Assembly (NCBI RefSeq): GCF_005145025.1
Contig: NZ_CP039695.1
Span: 1,731,501 to 1,795,500, forward strand
Length of the DNA: 64,000 nt
From: Novosphingobium sp. EMRT-2
GTDB taxonomy: Bacteria; Pseudomonadota; Alphaproteobacteria; Sphingomonadales; Sphingomonadaceae
Direction: 5' to 3'
Part shown: positions 30,427 through 42,367 of the stretch, piece by piece
How the letters are laid out: the number at the start of each line of letters is the position of its first letter
How positions within the stretch are numbered: the first letter of the stretch is position 1
Notes under the pieces: generated by a model
The model's input: only the letters and a program-made list of their open reading frames with translations
Database searches by the model: none
Told to the model about the DNA's origin: nothing
Position numbers and translations under genes: made by a program

Positions 30427-30672
30427 TTACTGTTCCGCCGCCAGCCGGTCCGCCAGCTGCGCGATCTCGTCCGGGTCGAGAATCCACGTCCGCGTGGCGC
30501 GGCCTTCGCGATGCACCGGCACCGTCAGCAGCACCCGCGCCTGCGTGCGGGCATGGGGCTTGTAGAGGGTGTAGTGCATCGCGCAGTCGCGGATCGTGCC
30601 GATGATCGGCGCGCGCCCTTCCAGGTCGATCATCGTGGCTGCCTGATCCCACGGAATGCTGGCCGTCAGCAT
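30427..30672 (-). CDS. Conserved-looking small protein next to gyrB, unknown function
   Basis: The 81-residue product (MLTASIPWDQAATMIDLEGR start) has no membrane segment. It appears to be a small alpha/beta protein, with a strand-rich middle (ARVLLTVPVHREGRATRTWIL) and a C-terminal helix (DPDEIAQLADRLAAEQ). It starts 4 nt after the gyrB stop on the same strand and is therefore translated from the gyrB message. I recognise no family. Codon usage fits its neighbours and the reading frame is fully used between gyrB and recQ, so I think it is real. Confidence 0.6.
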   Translation of the reverse strand: MLTASIPWDQAATMIDLEGRAPIIGTIRDCAMHYTLYKPHARTQARVLLTVPVHREGRATRTWILDPDEIAQLADRLAAEQ

Positions 30673-30676
30673 CGGA

Positions 30677-34827
<4,151 letters not shown>

Positions 34828-34864
34828 CGCGCCCGCCCGTTTTTCGACGCGTCCCGGCCCTGCC

Positions 34865-34896
34865 TGTGGAACAAGCTGTGGATAGCGCGTGGACAA
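34865..34896 (+). promoter_or_regulatory. Cluster of three phased DnaA-box-like motifs
   Basis: TGTGGAACA (34865-34873), TGTGGATAG (34877-34885) and CGTGGACAA (34888-34896) are each close to TGTGGATAA, the reverse complement of the DnaA box. They have the same orientation and 11-12 bp spacing, about one helical turn. A GACTC (GANTC methylation-type) site and a TTGACG element follow directly, upstream of the HNH gene. This may be a DnaA-responsive promoter. It is not AT-rich enough to suggest a replication origin. Confidence 0.35.
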
Positions 34897-35077
34897 GACT
34901 CTTGACGCATCCCGCGCCGCGGTGTTCCTTGGCTGGCATGCGTCACGAAGCGGTCACGCAGATTCCCCACATAGCCACGCAGGCGGGCATCCCTCCTGCT
35001 GCCGCTGCCCGCTCTGGCAGGCTCTGGTTCGCTGAACCGGCGCCCGCGAGGCAGGTTTGCGGGAGACGCGCCGGAGC

Positions 35078-35686
35078 ATGCTTCATACCGCGTTGATAGA
35101 GCGGGCGGCTGCGGCCAGGCCCCATAGCGGCGATGCCGCGCGGAACCTGTCGGGTTGCCCCGCGCTTGTCCTCAATGCCGATTACACCCCGTTGAGCTAC
35201 TATCCGCTCAGCCTGTGGCCGTGGCAGACGGCGATCAAGGCCGTGTTCCTGGAGCGGGTGGACATCATCGCCACTTATGACCGCGAGGTGCACAGCCCTT
35301 CGCTGGACATGAAGATCCCCTCGGTGATCGCGCTGCGCCAGTATGTGCGGCCGAGCGAGTTTCCCGCCTTCACCCGCTTCAACCTGTTCCTGCGCGACCG
35401 GTTCGTGTGCCAGTATTGCGGCAGCCCGGACCAGCTGACGTTCGATCACGTAGTGCCCCGCCGCCTGGGCGGCCGCACCACCTGGGAAAACGTGTCGACC
35501 GCCTGCGCGCCGTGCAACCTGCGCAAGGGCGGGCGCACGCCGAAGCAGGCGCACATGCGGCTGATGGAGGAACCGATCCGCCCGACAACCTGGCAATTGC
35601 AGGAAAAGGGCCGGGCGTTCCCGCCCAACTACCTGCACGAAAGCTGGCGCGACTGGCTTTACTGGGACGTCGAACTGGAAAGCTGA
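35078..35686 (+). CDS. HNH endonuclease
   Basis: The 202-residue protein has an N-terminal region with LVLNADYTPLSYYPLSLWPW, then the HNH finger. CQYCG begins the zinc site, TFDHVVPRRLGGRTTWENV holds the catalytic His pair, and ACAPCNLRKGGRTPKQA closes it. This is the single-copy HNH family found on many alphaproteobacterial chromosomes, usually annotated only as HNH endonuclease and not linked to a phage. A role in DNA repair or processing is likely but unproven. ATG 35078 is used, with GGGAG about 12 nt upstream; ATG 35057 adds seven residues. Its stop is 4 nt from the convergent ArsR-type gene. Confidence 0.85.
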   Translation: MLHTALIERAAAARPHSGDAARNLSGCPALVLNADYTPLSYYPLSLWPWQTAIKAVFLERVDIIATYDREVHSPSLDMKIPSVIALRQYVRPSEFPAFTRFNLFLRDRFVCQYCGSPDQLTFDHVVPRRLGGRTTWENVSTACAPCNLRKGGRTPKQAHMRLMEEPIRPTTWQLQEKGRAFPPNYLHESWRDWLYWDVELES

Positions 35687-35690
35687 CGGA

Positions 35691-36032
35691 TCAAGCCGCC
35701 GCCTGCCCCGCATCCAGGCCGCTATCATGCTGCTGATCGCAGATGATGCACAGGGCATGGATGATCGCGCGGACCACCGGGTCCTTCAGGCTGTAGAACC
35801 GGGTCTGCGCCTCGCCCCGGATCGCCACCACGCCTTCCTCGCGCAACATGGCCAGATGCTGCGACACGGCCGATTGCGACAGACCGGTCAGCGCGACCAG
35901 TTCGTTCACCGAAACCTCGCCTTCGTCCATCCGGCACAGCATCAGCAGGCGTTCGGGATGGCTCATGATCTTGAGCCGCTGGGCCATGCGGTTGGCGTTG
36001 GCCTTCAGGTCGGAGAGGTCTGCTGGCTTCAT
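35691..36032 (-). CDS. ArsR-family regulator, SqrR/BigR-like persulfide-sensor candidate
   Basis: The 113-residue winged-helix repressor has the ArsR HTH (VNELVALTGLSQSAVSQHLAM) followed by the beta-wing LREEGVVAIRGEAQTRFYSL. Cys33 in MLCRMDEGE and Cys98 in LCIICDQQ sit at the two positions used by the sulfane-sulfur sensors SqrR, BigR and YgaV, with spacing 65 against about 66 in those proteins. A third cysteine (Cys95) lies one turn before. The classical metal-site CxC of arsenic sensors is absent. It is downstream of cydABX on the same strand but separated by a terminator, and a palindrome lies 1 nt upstream of its own start codon. I infer a reactive-sulfur or thiol redox regulator that may control the cyd genes. 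Confidence 0.8.
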   Translation of the reverse strand: MKPADLSDLKANANRMAQRLKIMSHPERLLMLCRMDEGEVSVNELVALTGLSQSAVSQHLAMLREEGVVAIRGEAQTRFYSLKDPVVRAIIHALCIICDQQHDSGLDAGQAAA

Positions 36033-36033
36033 G

Positions 36034-36050
36034 ACTTGCGTGACGTAAGT
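36034..36050. promoter_or_regulatory. Palindrome directly upstream of the ArsR gene, autoregulatory operator candidate
   Basis: ACTTGCGTGACGTAAGT is an 8+1+8 inverted repeat with a single mismatched pair. It begins 2 nt upstream of the ArsR-type start codon, where a bound repressor would block its own transcription or translation start. No Shine-Dalgarno sequence is visible in this gap, so the gene may be leaderless. Confidence 0.5.
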
Positions 36051-36111
36051 GTTTCGCGGCGGGAGACAAGCCCCGCCGCCGGCACAAACACACCAAATCC
36101 GCCCGATTGGT

Positions 36112-36148
36112 CAAAAGAAGGGGCGGGAACCCGCGCAGGCCCCGCCCC
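36112..36148 (-). terminator. Terminator between cydABX and the ArsR gene
   Basis: On the minus strand GGGGCGGG (36148-36141) pairs with CCCGCCCC (36127-36120), followed by TTCTTTTGA. It lies 48 nt after the cydX stop and isolates the oxidase operon from the regulator downstream. Confidence 0.65.
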
Positions 36149-36195
36149 CAGCGCGCGGGACCGTGACAGTCCCGGCAGGGTCCGGATCGATCGCG

Positions 36196-36306
36196 TCAGA
36201 TCGCGGGATCGTCGTCGATCGGCGAGTTGAATTCGTGCCACATGCCGTTGATGATACCAAAGGCCAGCGCGAGGCCCAGGCCCAGAATCCACGAAAAATA
36301 CCACAT
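36196..36306 (-). CDS. cydX: Cytochrome bd-I oxidase subunit CydX
   Basis: The 36-residue protein begins MWYFSWILGLGLALAFGIIN and continues GMWHEFNSPIDDDPAI. The MWYF start, one membrane helix and the GIINxxW motif are diagnostic of CydX (also called YbgT), the small subunit needed for stable heme binding in cytochrome bd. It starts 11 nt after the cydB stop. It is too short for usual gene-calling limits and easy to miss. Confidence 0.95.
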   Translation of the reverse strand: MWYFSWILGLGLALAFGIINGMWHEFNSPIDDDPAI

Positions 36307-36317
36307 CGGCGCTGTCC

Positions 36318-37466
36318 TCAATAGAAATCGGGGTTGGTGCGGACGTCCTGGATCGTCACGCGGCCGAACAGCACGCTCATGACCCAGCTTGTATAGGCCA
36401 GCACGATCGGCAGGAGCACCACCGTCACCAGCAGCATGATGAATAGCGTCAGGTGACTCGACGAGGCGTTCCACACCGTCAGGCTCGATCGCGGATCGAT
36501 CGAACTGGGCAGGATGAACGGGAACATCGACAGGCCGACCGTGGCGATAATGCCTACCGTTGCCAGCGACGACCCGATCAGGTTCAGCACGGAACTGCGC
36601 CCGCGAATGCCTGCCAGCGCGATCGCCGGGCCGGCAAGGCCCAGCAGCGGCGCGACGAGCATCCACGGATGGGCGCCGTAGTTGGCCAGCCAGGCGCCGG
36701 GTGCCGCCGCCGCGCTGGAAAAGCGCGGATTGGAAGGCCCGGCGGCGTCGATCAGCCCGTCCAGGCGGAAACCCAGTCCGCCCTTGGCCACGATCAACCC
36801 ACCCGCCGCGAACAACACGATCGAGCCGATTGCCGCCCAGGTGCCGATCCGCCGCGCGCGTTCCATCACCGGGCCGTCCTCGATCTTCACCGAAAGCCAA
36901 CCCGCGCCGTGCAGCACGACCATCGTCACCGACAGCAGGCCGGTGAGCAGCGTGAAGGGCGTGAACAGGCCCAGCAGCGTGCCTTCGTAGGTTACGCGCA
37001 AGTCGCTATCCAGCCGAAACGGCGCACCGGCCAGGACGTTGCCCACCGCCACGCCGAACACCAGCGCGGGCACGAAACCGCCAATGAACAGCGCCCAGTC
37101 CCACCGCGCGCGCCAGCCGGCATCGGGCTTCTTGGAGCGGTACTTGAACGCCACTGGCCGCAGGATCAGCGACGCCAGCACCAGGAACATGGCGAGGTAG
37201 AAGCCGGAGAAGCTCACGGCATAGACGAACGGCCAGGCCGCGAAGATCGCGCCGCCGCCCAGGATCAGCCATACCTGATGGCCTTCCCAGTGCGCCGCCA
37301 CCGCGTTGATGACCAGCCGGCGCTCCTCGTCGTCCTTGCCGACGAACGGCAGCAGCGCCGCCACGCCCAAGTCATAGCCGTCGGTCAGCGCGAAGCCGAT
37401 CAGCAGCGTGCCCAGCAGCACCCACCAGATCAGGCGCAGCGTTTCATAATCGAGCGGGATACCCAT
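36318..37466 (-). CDS. cydB: Cytochrome bd ubiquinol oxidase subunit II
   Basis: The 382-residue membrane subunit has eight to nine hydrophobic helices. The N-terminal YETLRLIWWVLLGTLLIGFALTDGYDLG is the family signature with the conserved Trp and Asp residues. EGHQVWLILGGGAIFAAWP and FILPSSIDPRSSLTVWNASSS follow. CydB pairs with CydA and is required for the oxidase; it holds no heme itself. The gene starts 12 nt after cydA ends. Confidence 0.95.
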   Translation of the reverse strand: MGIPLDYETLRLIWWVLLGTLLIGFALTDGYDLGVAALLPFVGKDDEERRLVINAVAAHWEGHQVWLILGGGAIFAAWPFVYAVSFSGFYLAMFLVLASLILRPVAFKYRSKKPDAGWRARWDWALFIGGFVPALVFGVAVGNVLAGAPFRLDSDLRVTYEGTLLGLFTPFTLLTGLLSVTMVVLHGAGWLSVKIEDGPVMERARRIGTWAAIGSIVLFAAGGLIVAKGGLGFRLDGLIDAAGPSNPRFSSAAAAPGAWLANYGAHPWMLVAPLLGLAGPAIALAGIRGRSSVLNLIGSSLATVGIIATVGLSMFPFILPSSIDPRSSLTVWNASSSHLTLFIMLLVTVVLLPIVLAYTSWVMSVLFGRVTIQDVRTNPDFY

Positions 37467-37478
37467 GCCCCTGTCTCC

Positions 37479-39059
37479 TTATTCCGCCGGCAGCGGCGCA
37501 AAGCCGCCATTCATGCCGTCCTTCGCGCCATTCTCAGCCGGCGCGTGATGCTCGACCGGTCCCTTGCGGATCGACGCGAGCATCAGCCGCACCTCGATCA
37601 CCGCCAGCGTGCCGTAGAGCAGCGTGAACCCCGCGATCGTCGTCCATACTTGCGCGACCGTGAGCGAGGATGCGCCGAGGAAGGTCGGCAGCACGCCGTC
37701 CACCGCCCACGGCTGCCGGCCGATTTCCGCCAGCACCCAGCCGAACTCGATCGCCAGCCACGGCAGCGGAATGATCGCCACCGCCACGCGCAGGAACCAT
37801 GTGCGGTTGAACTGGCACACCGACGCGCACCAGAACGCCGCCGCGAAGAAGGCGATGAAGAAGAAGCCCAGCCCCGCCATGAAGCGGAACAGCCAGAACA
37901 TCACCGGCACGTTGGGCACGGTGTCCCACGCGGCCTTGAGGATCTGCGCGTCGCTCGCCTGGCGCGGATCGGCCATATGCCGCTTGAGCAGCAGGGCATA
38001 GCCGAGATCGGCCTTGTGCTTCTCGAACGTGGCGCGCGCGGCGATGTCGTTACGGTCGGCCTTCAGCTTCTCCACCGCGTCATAGGCGATCAGCCCGCTG
38101 TGGATGCGTTCGTCGGCGCGCAGCACCAGTTCGTTGATGCCGGTCACCTCGCCCGTCAGGCTGCGCGTGGAGATCAGCCCGAGGACGTAGGGCACCTTGA
38201 TCTCGAACCGCGTTTCCTGGGCCTGCATGTCCGGGATGCCGAACAGCGAGAGCCCGGCCGGAGCCGGTTCGGTGTGCCACATCGATTCGATCGCGGCGAG
38301 CTTCATCTTCTGGTTGTCGGTCAGGGCGTACCCCGATTCGTCGCCCAGCACGACGACCGACAGCGACGAGGCAAGGCCGAACGCCGCAGCCACCATCATC
38401 GACCGGCGGGCGACGTTGGTCCACTTGCCCTTCAGCAGGTACCACGCCGAAATGCCCATCACGAAGACCGAGGCGCAGACATAGCCCGCGCTGACGGTAT
38501 GAACGAACTTGGCCTGCGCCACCGGATTGAACAGCACCGAATAGAAGTCGGTCACTTCCATGCGCATCGTGTCGGGATTGAACGTCGCGCCCACCGGGTT
38601 CTGCATCCAGCCGTTGGCGATCAGGATCCACAGCGCGGAGAGGTTGGTGCCCAGCGCCGTCAGGAACGTTACCAGCAAGTGCCCGATCTTCGACAGCCGG
38701 TCCCAGCCGAAGAACATCAGGCCCACGAACGTCGCTTCCAGGAAGAAGGCCATCAGCCCCTCGATCGCCAGCGGCGCGCCGAAGATGTCTCCAACATAGT
38801 GCGAATAATACGACCAGTTGGTGCCGAACTCGAATTCCATGGTAAGGCCCGTGGCCACACCCAGCACGAAATTGATCCCGAACAGCTTGCCCCAGAAGCG
38901 CGTGACCACGCGCCATATCTCCCGGCCGGTCATCACGTAGATGCTCTCCATGATGACGAGCATGAACGAGAGGCCAAGCGTCAGCGGCACGAACAGGAAG
39001 TGGTACATGGCCGTCAGCGCGAACTGAAGGCGGGAAAGCTCTACGACTGCCATATCCAT
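37479..39059 (-). CDS. cydA: Cytochrome bd ubiquinol oxidase subunit I
   Basis: The 526-residue subunit carries the hemes. The ligands match E. coli positions: His20 for heme b595, His187 in KFVHTVSAG and Met394 in FRFMAGLGFF for b558. Glu100 and Glu108 are in PLAIEGLMAFFLEATF. The loop between about 250 and 385 is of the long-Q type and includes the quinol-binding region, so this is a bd-I type rather than the short cyanide-insensitive CioA type. It reduces oxygen to water with high affinity and resists sulfide, cyanide and nitric oxide. It is divergent from cydD across 130 nt that include an AT-rich near-palindrome. Confidence 0.96.
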   Translation of the reverse strand: MDMAVVELSRLQFALTAMYHFLFVPLTLGLSFMLVIMESIYVMTGREIWRVVTRFWGKLFGINFVLGVATGLTMEFEFGTNWSYYSHYVGDIFGAPLAIEGLMAFFLEATFVGLMFFGWDRLSKIGHLLVTFLTALGTNLSALWILIANGWMQNPVGATFNPDTMRMEVTDFYSVLFNPVAQAKFVHTVSAGYVCASVFVMGISAWYLLKGKWTNVARRSMMVAAAFGLASSLSVVVLGDESGYALTDNQKMKLAAIESMWHTEPAPAGLSLFGIPDMQAQETRFEIKVPYVLGLISTRSLTGEVTGINELVLRADERIHSGLIAYDAVEKLKADRNDIAARATFEKHKADLGYALLLKRHMADPRQASDAQILKAAWDTVPNVPVMFWLFRFMAGLGFFFIAFFAAAFWCASVCQFNRTWFLRVAVAIIPLPWLAIEFGWVLAEIGRQPWAVDGVLPTFLGASSLTVAQVWTTIAGFTLLYGTLAVIEVRLMLASIRKGPVEHHAPAENGAKDGMNGGFAPLPAE

Positions 39060-39167
39060 CTGGCATGTTCCCCGTTAATTGGCCGGCAGATTGCGGGTGC
39101 GGCATGGTTGGTGCCACCGGGCCGGCGCCGGAAGTTTGACTGAAGCCCTTGAACAATTGCAATATTT

Positions 39168-39179
39168 TCTAATATAAGA
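39168..39179. promoter_or_regulatory. AT-rich near-palindrome in the cydA-cydD divergent promoter
   Basis: TCTAATATAAGA is an inverted repeat with one mismatched pair, TCT-ATAT-AGA, embedded in AT-rich DNA (about 39155-39190) in a GC-rich genome. Operators of the ArsR/BigR group are AT-rich palindromes. It lies 10 nt upstream of the cydD start and 109 nt upstream of cydA, so a bound protein could affect both. It could equally be a -10 promoter element. Confidence 0.4.
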
Positions 39180-39189
39180 TTTTCCGAAT

Positions 39190-40800
39190 ATGTCAAGCAG
39201 CGCAATCTCTGAAATGCCTCAAGGAAACCGCCGCGGCGCGGGCCGCGCCGGCGCCTGGTGGCTTCTGGACAGCGCGGGCGCCGTGGCGGTGGCGCTGGCG
39301 CTGGCCATCCTCGTCGGTCGGCGGGCGGAAGGCCATCCTGCTTTGGTATGGGTCCTCCTCCTGCTGGCGGGCGGAGCCTTGCGCGCCTTCGCCGTGGCCC
39401 GCGCGCGCGTCAGCGGGCAGATCGCCGCCAACGCGGAAAAAAGAATGGTGCGACAGGATCTCCACCGCGCGCTCCTTCCGACAAGGCTGCAACGCGCACG
39501 CCTCGTCGGCGAGGACCTACACCTCGCCGTGGACGCGGTCGATGTGACAGAAGGTCTCACCGCGCGCTTCTCCCCCTTGCGGCTGGCGGCAACCGTTTCA
39601 CCCTTTCTTATTGCGCTTGCCGCCGCGCCCGCAAGCGTCGTCGCGGCCGGCATCATGCTGGTGACATTGGCGCCGTTCGGCCTGGCCATGGTGCTCGCCG
39701 GATCGGCCGCGCGCCGCGCCGCCGATGCCCAGCACCAGGCGCTGTCGCGGCTTTCGGGCCTGTTCGTCGACCGCGTCCGCACCCTGCCGGCGATCCTGGC
39801 GTTCGGGGCGGAGGCGCGCGTGGCCGCGCACCTCGGCACCGCCTCCGCCGATGTTGCGCGGCGCACGCTCGCGGTGCTGCGCATCGCCTTCCTGTCGAGC
39901 GCGGTGCTGGAATTCTTCGCCGCGCTCTCGGTCGCGCTGGTGGCGGTCTATTGCGGTTTTTCGCTGCTGGGCCTGCTGCCCTTCCCCGCGCCCGAACACC
40001 TCACGCTGACGCGTGCCTTTTTCGTCCTCGCGCTCGCGCCCGAATTCTACCTGGGGATGCGCCGTCTGGCCGCCGCCTATCACGACAAGCAGACCGGCGA
40101 AGCCGCGCTGGCCGCGATCGCCGCAGAACGCGCGCGGATGCCGGCCCCGGTGGCGACGCAGACCGTCCCCTCGGCCGCGACCGCGCTGGCCGCGCGCGGG
40201 CTGGTGCTGCGCCATCCCGAAGGCGCGGCGATCGCGGTGCCCGACGCGGACTGGCGCGGCCTCGGCTTCCACGCGATCACCGGCCCCACAGGCGCGGGCA
40301 AGTCCTCCCTGCTGCTGGCGCTGATCGGCCATGTCCTGGTCGAACAGGGCATCCTCACGCGTCACGGAACGCCCTTCGTGCCCGGCGCGCTCAATCCCGC
40401 GATCGGATGGGCGGGGCAGAGCGTCGCGCTCGTGCCCGGCACGCTGCGCGACAATCTGGTGATGACCGACACGCCGCCCGACGAAGCCGCCACCCTGATC
40501 CTGCTCGGGCGGCTGGGACTGGGCACGATGATCGGATCGCGCGGCGGGCTGGACGCGCCGCTCGATCATCGCGGCAGCGGACTTTCGGGCGGGGAACGCC
40601 GCCGCATGGGGCTCGCGCGTGCCATCCTCAGCGGCCGCCCCATCCTGCTGCTGGACGAACCGACCGCCGATCTCGATGCCGACACCGCGCGCGCGATCCG
40701 CGCGATTCTGGCCGATCAGGCTGCGCGCCGCCTTGTCATCGCCGCCACGCACGACGCCGATCTCATCGCCATGGCAGGGTCCATATGCCGCCTCTCCTGA
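39190..40800 (+). CDS. cydD: CydD, ABC exporter for cytochrome bd assembly
   Basis: The 536-residue half-transporter has six membrane helices in residues ~20-290, then an ATPase domain. Walker A is GPTGAGKSS, the signature is LSGGERRRMGLARAI, and Walker B is ILLLDEPTADLD, ending with a D-loop. With CydC it exports cysteine and glutathione, or heme in more recent views, and is needed for cytochrome bd maturation. The fold is shorter than E. coli CydD (588). ATG 39190 is used; a second at 39214 (MPQGNR) is possible. Its last 16 nt overlap cydC. Confidence 0.9.
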   Translation: MSSSAISEMPQGNRRGAGRAGAWWLLDSAGAVAVALALAILVGRRAEGHPALVWVLLLLAGGALRAFAVARARVSGQIAANAEKRMVRQDLHRALLPTRLQRARLVGEDLHLAVDAVDVTEGLTARFSPLRLAATVSPFLIALAAAPASVVAAGIMLVTLAPFGLAMVLAGSAARRAADAQHQALSRLSGLFVDRVRTLPAILAFGAEARVAAHLGTASADVARRTLAVLRIAFLSSAVLEFFAALSVALVAVYCGFSLLGLLPFPAPEHLTLTRAFFVLALAPEFYLGMRRLAAAYHDKQTGEAALAAIAAERARMPAPVATQTVPSAATALAARGLVLRHPEGAAIAVPDADWRGLGFHAITGPTGAGKSSLLLALIGHVLVEQGILTRHGTPFVPGALNPAIGWAGQSVALVPGTLRDNLVMTDTPPDEAATLILLGRLGLGTMIGSRGGLDAPLDHRGSGLSGGERRRMGLARAILSGRPILLLDEPTADLDADTARAIRAILADQAARRLVIAATHDADLIAMAGSICRLS

Positions 40801-42365
40801 TCGACACCTTGCTGGCCGAGGCCGCCCGGCCGCAGCGCGCCACGCTGCGCCTCGCCATGCTCTGCGCGGGGCTGGCCGCGGTGGCCGCCGTAACACTGCT
40901 GGCGCTGTCGGGCTGGTTCCTGGCGGGCGCGGCGATCGCCGGGCTGAGCGGCATGGCGGCGGTGCAGGCGTTCAACTACCTGCTGCCGAGCGCGGCGATC
41001 CGGGGTCTTGCCATCACGCGCACCGCCACGCGCTATGGCGAGCGGCTGCTGGGCCACAAGGCCGCGCTCCTCACCCTTGCCGGTCTGCGCCCGCGCCTGT
41101 TCGCCCGGCTCGCCGCCGCCCGCCCCGCCGAAGCACTGGAGACCAGCACCGGCGATCTCGCGGCCCGGCTCGGCAACGATGTCGACGCGCTGGAGGACAG
41201 CGTGATCCGCCGCGCCACTCTGCCCGCCGCGCTGGCCTCGGCCACCGTCGCGCTGGTAGCCGGGCTGGCAATGGGCCACCTGCCGGTGCTGGCGCTGGCG
41301 CTCGGCATGGTGGCGATGCGGCTCGCCGCCCGGCGCATGGCCACACGCCAGCTGGCGGAACCGCTTGCCGCCAGCGCGGAAGCGCTCGCGCGGATGAAGC
41401 GCGACTATGCCGACCGCGCCGCGCCTTGCGCCGACATCGCCGTCTATGGCCTCGCCCCGCGCATCGCTGCGCTGACCGCCGATGCCGCAACCGACTACGA
41501 CGCGGCGCGGCTCGCCACCGTCCGCGCCGAAGCGCGCATCGGCGCGGTGCAGACGTTGCTCGCGGTCACGACCGTCGCTGCGATGATCGCGCTCAGCCCG
41601 GCCGGCGCGCCTCTGCTCGCGCTGGGCGCGCTCGCCGCGCTGGGCGGGCTGGAAAGCTGGGCCACGCTGGCGCAGAGCGACACGCAAGCCCCGCGCGTCA
41701 ATCTCGCCCGCCACCGCCTCGCCAGCCTTGCGCAGCCCGCCCCCCCACCCAAAGGCCCGGCCATCAAGGGCGAAACGCTGGCCATCGCCGGCACGTCGTT
41801 CGCGCGCGGCGGACGGCTGCGCATCGCCGGACGATCGGGCGCGGGCAAGACGCGGCTGGTCGAAACGCTCGCCGGCCTGCGCGACGACGCCCCGCAAGCC
41901 ATGGCAATCGACGGCATACCGTTGACCGCCATCGCCCCCGAAAGCCGTCGCCCGCTGTTTGCGCTCGCCGCACAGGACGCGCCGCTGATCGCCGGCTCCA
42001 TTGCCGACAATCTGCGCCTTGCCGCGCCCGGCCTCGACGAAGCGCGCATGTGGGACGCGCTGCGCGTCGCCTGCGCCGACGACGTGGTGCGCGCGCTGCC
42101 CGAAGGGCTGGACCAGTGGCTGGGCGGCGATGGCGCGCGGCTTTCGGGCGGCCAGCGCCGCCGCATCGCGCTCGCCCGCGCGCTGCTGGCCGGCCGGCCC
42201 TGGCTGGTGCTCGACGAACCGAGCGAAGGTCTGGATGCGGAAACCGAGGCGCTGCTCGTCGCCCGCCTGCGCGACTGGCTCGATACGAGCGGCAGCGGCC
42301 TGATCCTCGTCAGCCACCGCCCGGCGATGGCCGCACTGGCGGAGCAGACCGTTCCGCTCGGCTAA
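40785..42365 (+). CDS. cydC: CydC, ABC exporter for cytochrome bd assembly
   Basis: The 526-residue partner of CydD has N-terminal helices beginning LRLAMLCAGLAAVAAVTLLALSG and a six-helix domain. Its ATPase has Walker A GRSGAGKTR, signature LSGGQRRRIALARAL and Walker B LVLDEPSEGLD. The frame is open for 1.5 kb upstream through cydD with no stop, an artefact of high GC. ATG 40785 (MPPLLIDTLLAE) is the sensible start and gives a 16-nt overlap with cydD. Together with cydABX this makes a self-contained bd oxidase module. Confidence 0.9.
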   Translation: MPPLLIDTLLAEAARPQRATLRLAMLCAGLAAVAAVTLLALSGWFLAGAAIAGLSGMAAVQAFNYLLPSAAIRGLAITRTATRYGERLLGHKAALLTLAGLRPRLFARLAAARPAEALETSTGDLAARLGNDVDALEDSVIRRATLPAALASATVALVAGLAMGHLPVLALALGMVAMRLAARRMATRQLAEPLAASAEALARMKRDYADRAAPCADIAVYGLAPRIAALTADAATDYDAARLATVRAEARIGAVQTLLAVTTVAAMIALSPAGAPLLALGALAALGGLESWATLAQSDTQAPRVNLARHRLASLAQPAPPPKGPAIKGETLAIAGTSFARGGRLRIAGRSGAGKTRLVETLAGLRDDAPQAMAIDGIPLTAIAPESRRPLFALAAQDAPLIAGSIADNLRLAAPGLDEARMWDALRVACADDVVRALPEGLDQWLGGDGARLSGGQRRRIALARALLAGRPWLVLDEPSEGLDAETEALLVARLRDWLDTSGSGLILVSHRPAMAALAEQTVPLG

Positions 42366-42367
42366 GC

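Noticed and set aside
34860..34900. Replication origin
   Set aside because: DnaA-box-like motifs are present, but no AT-rich unwinding element and no dnaA, parAB or hemE neighbours are seen.
36453..39143. Long open frame antisense to cydB and cydA
   Set aside because: Gln/Arg/His-rich shadow of two well-matched membrane proteins.
39258..40784. Open frame upstream of and in frame with cydC, suggesting a giant fusion
   Set aside because: It overlaps the true cydD frame and is Arg/Gly-rich; cydC starts at 40785.
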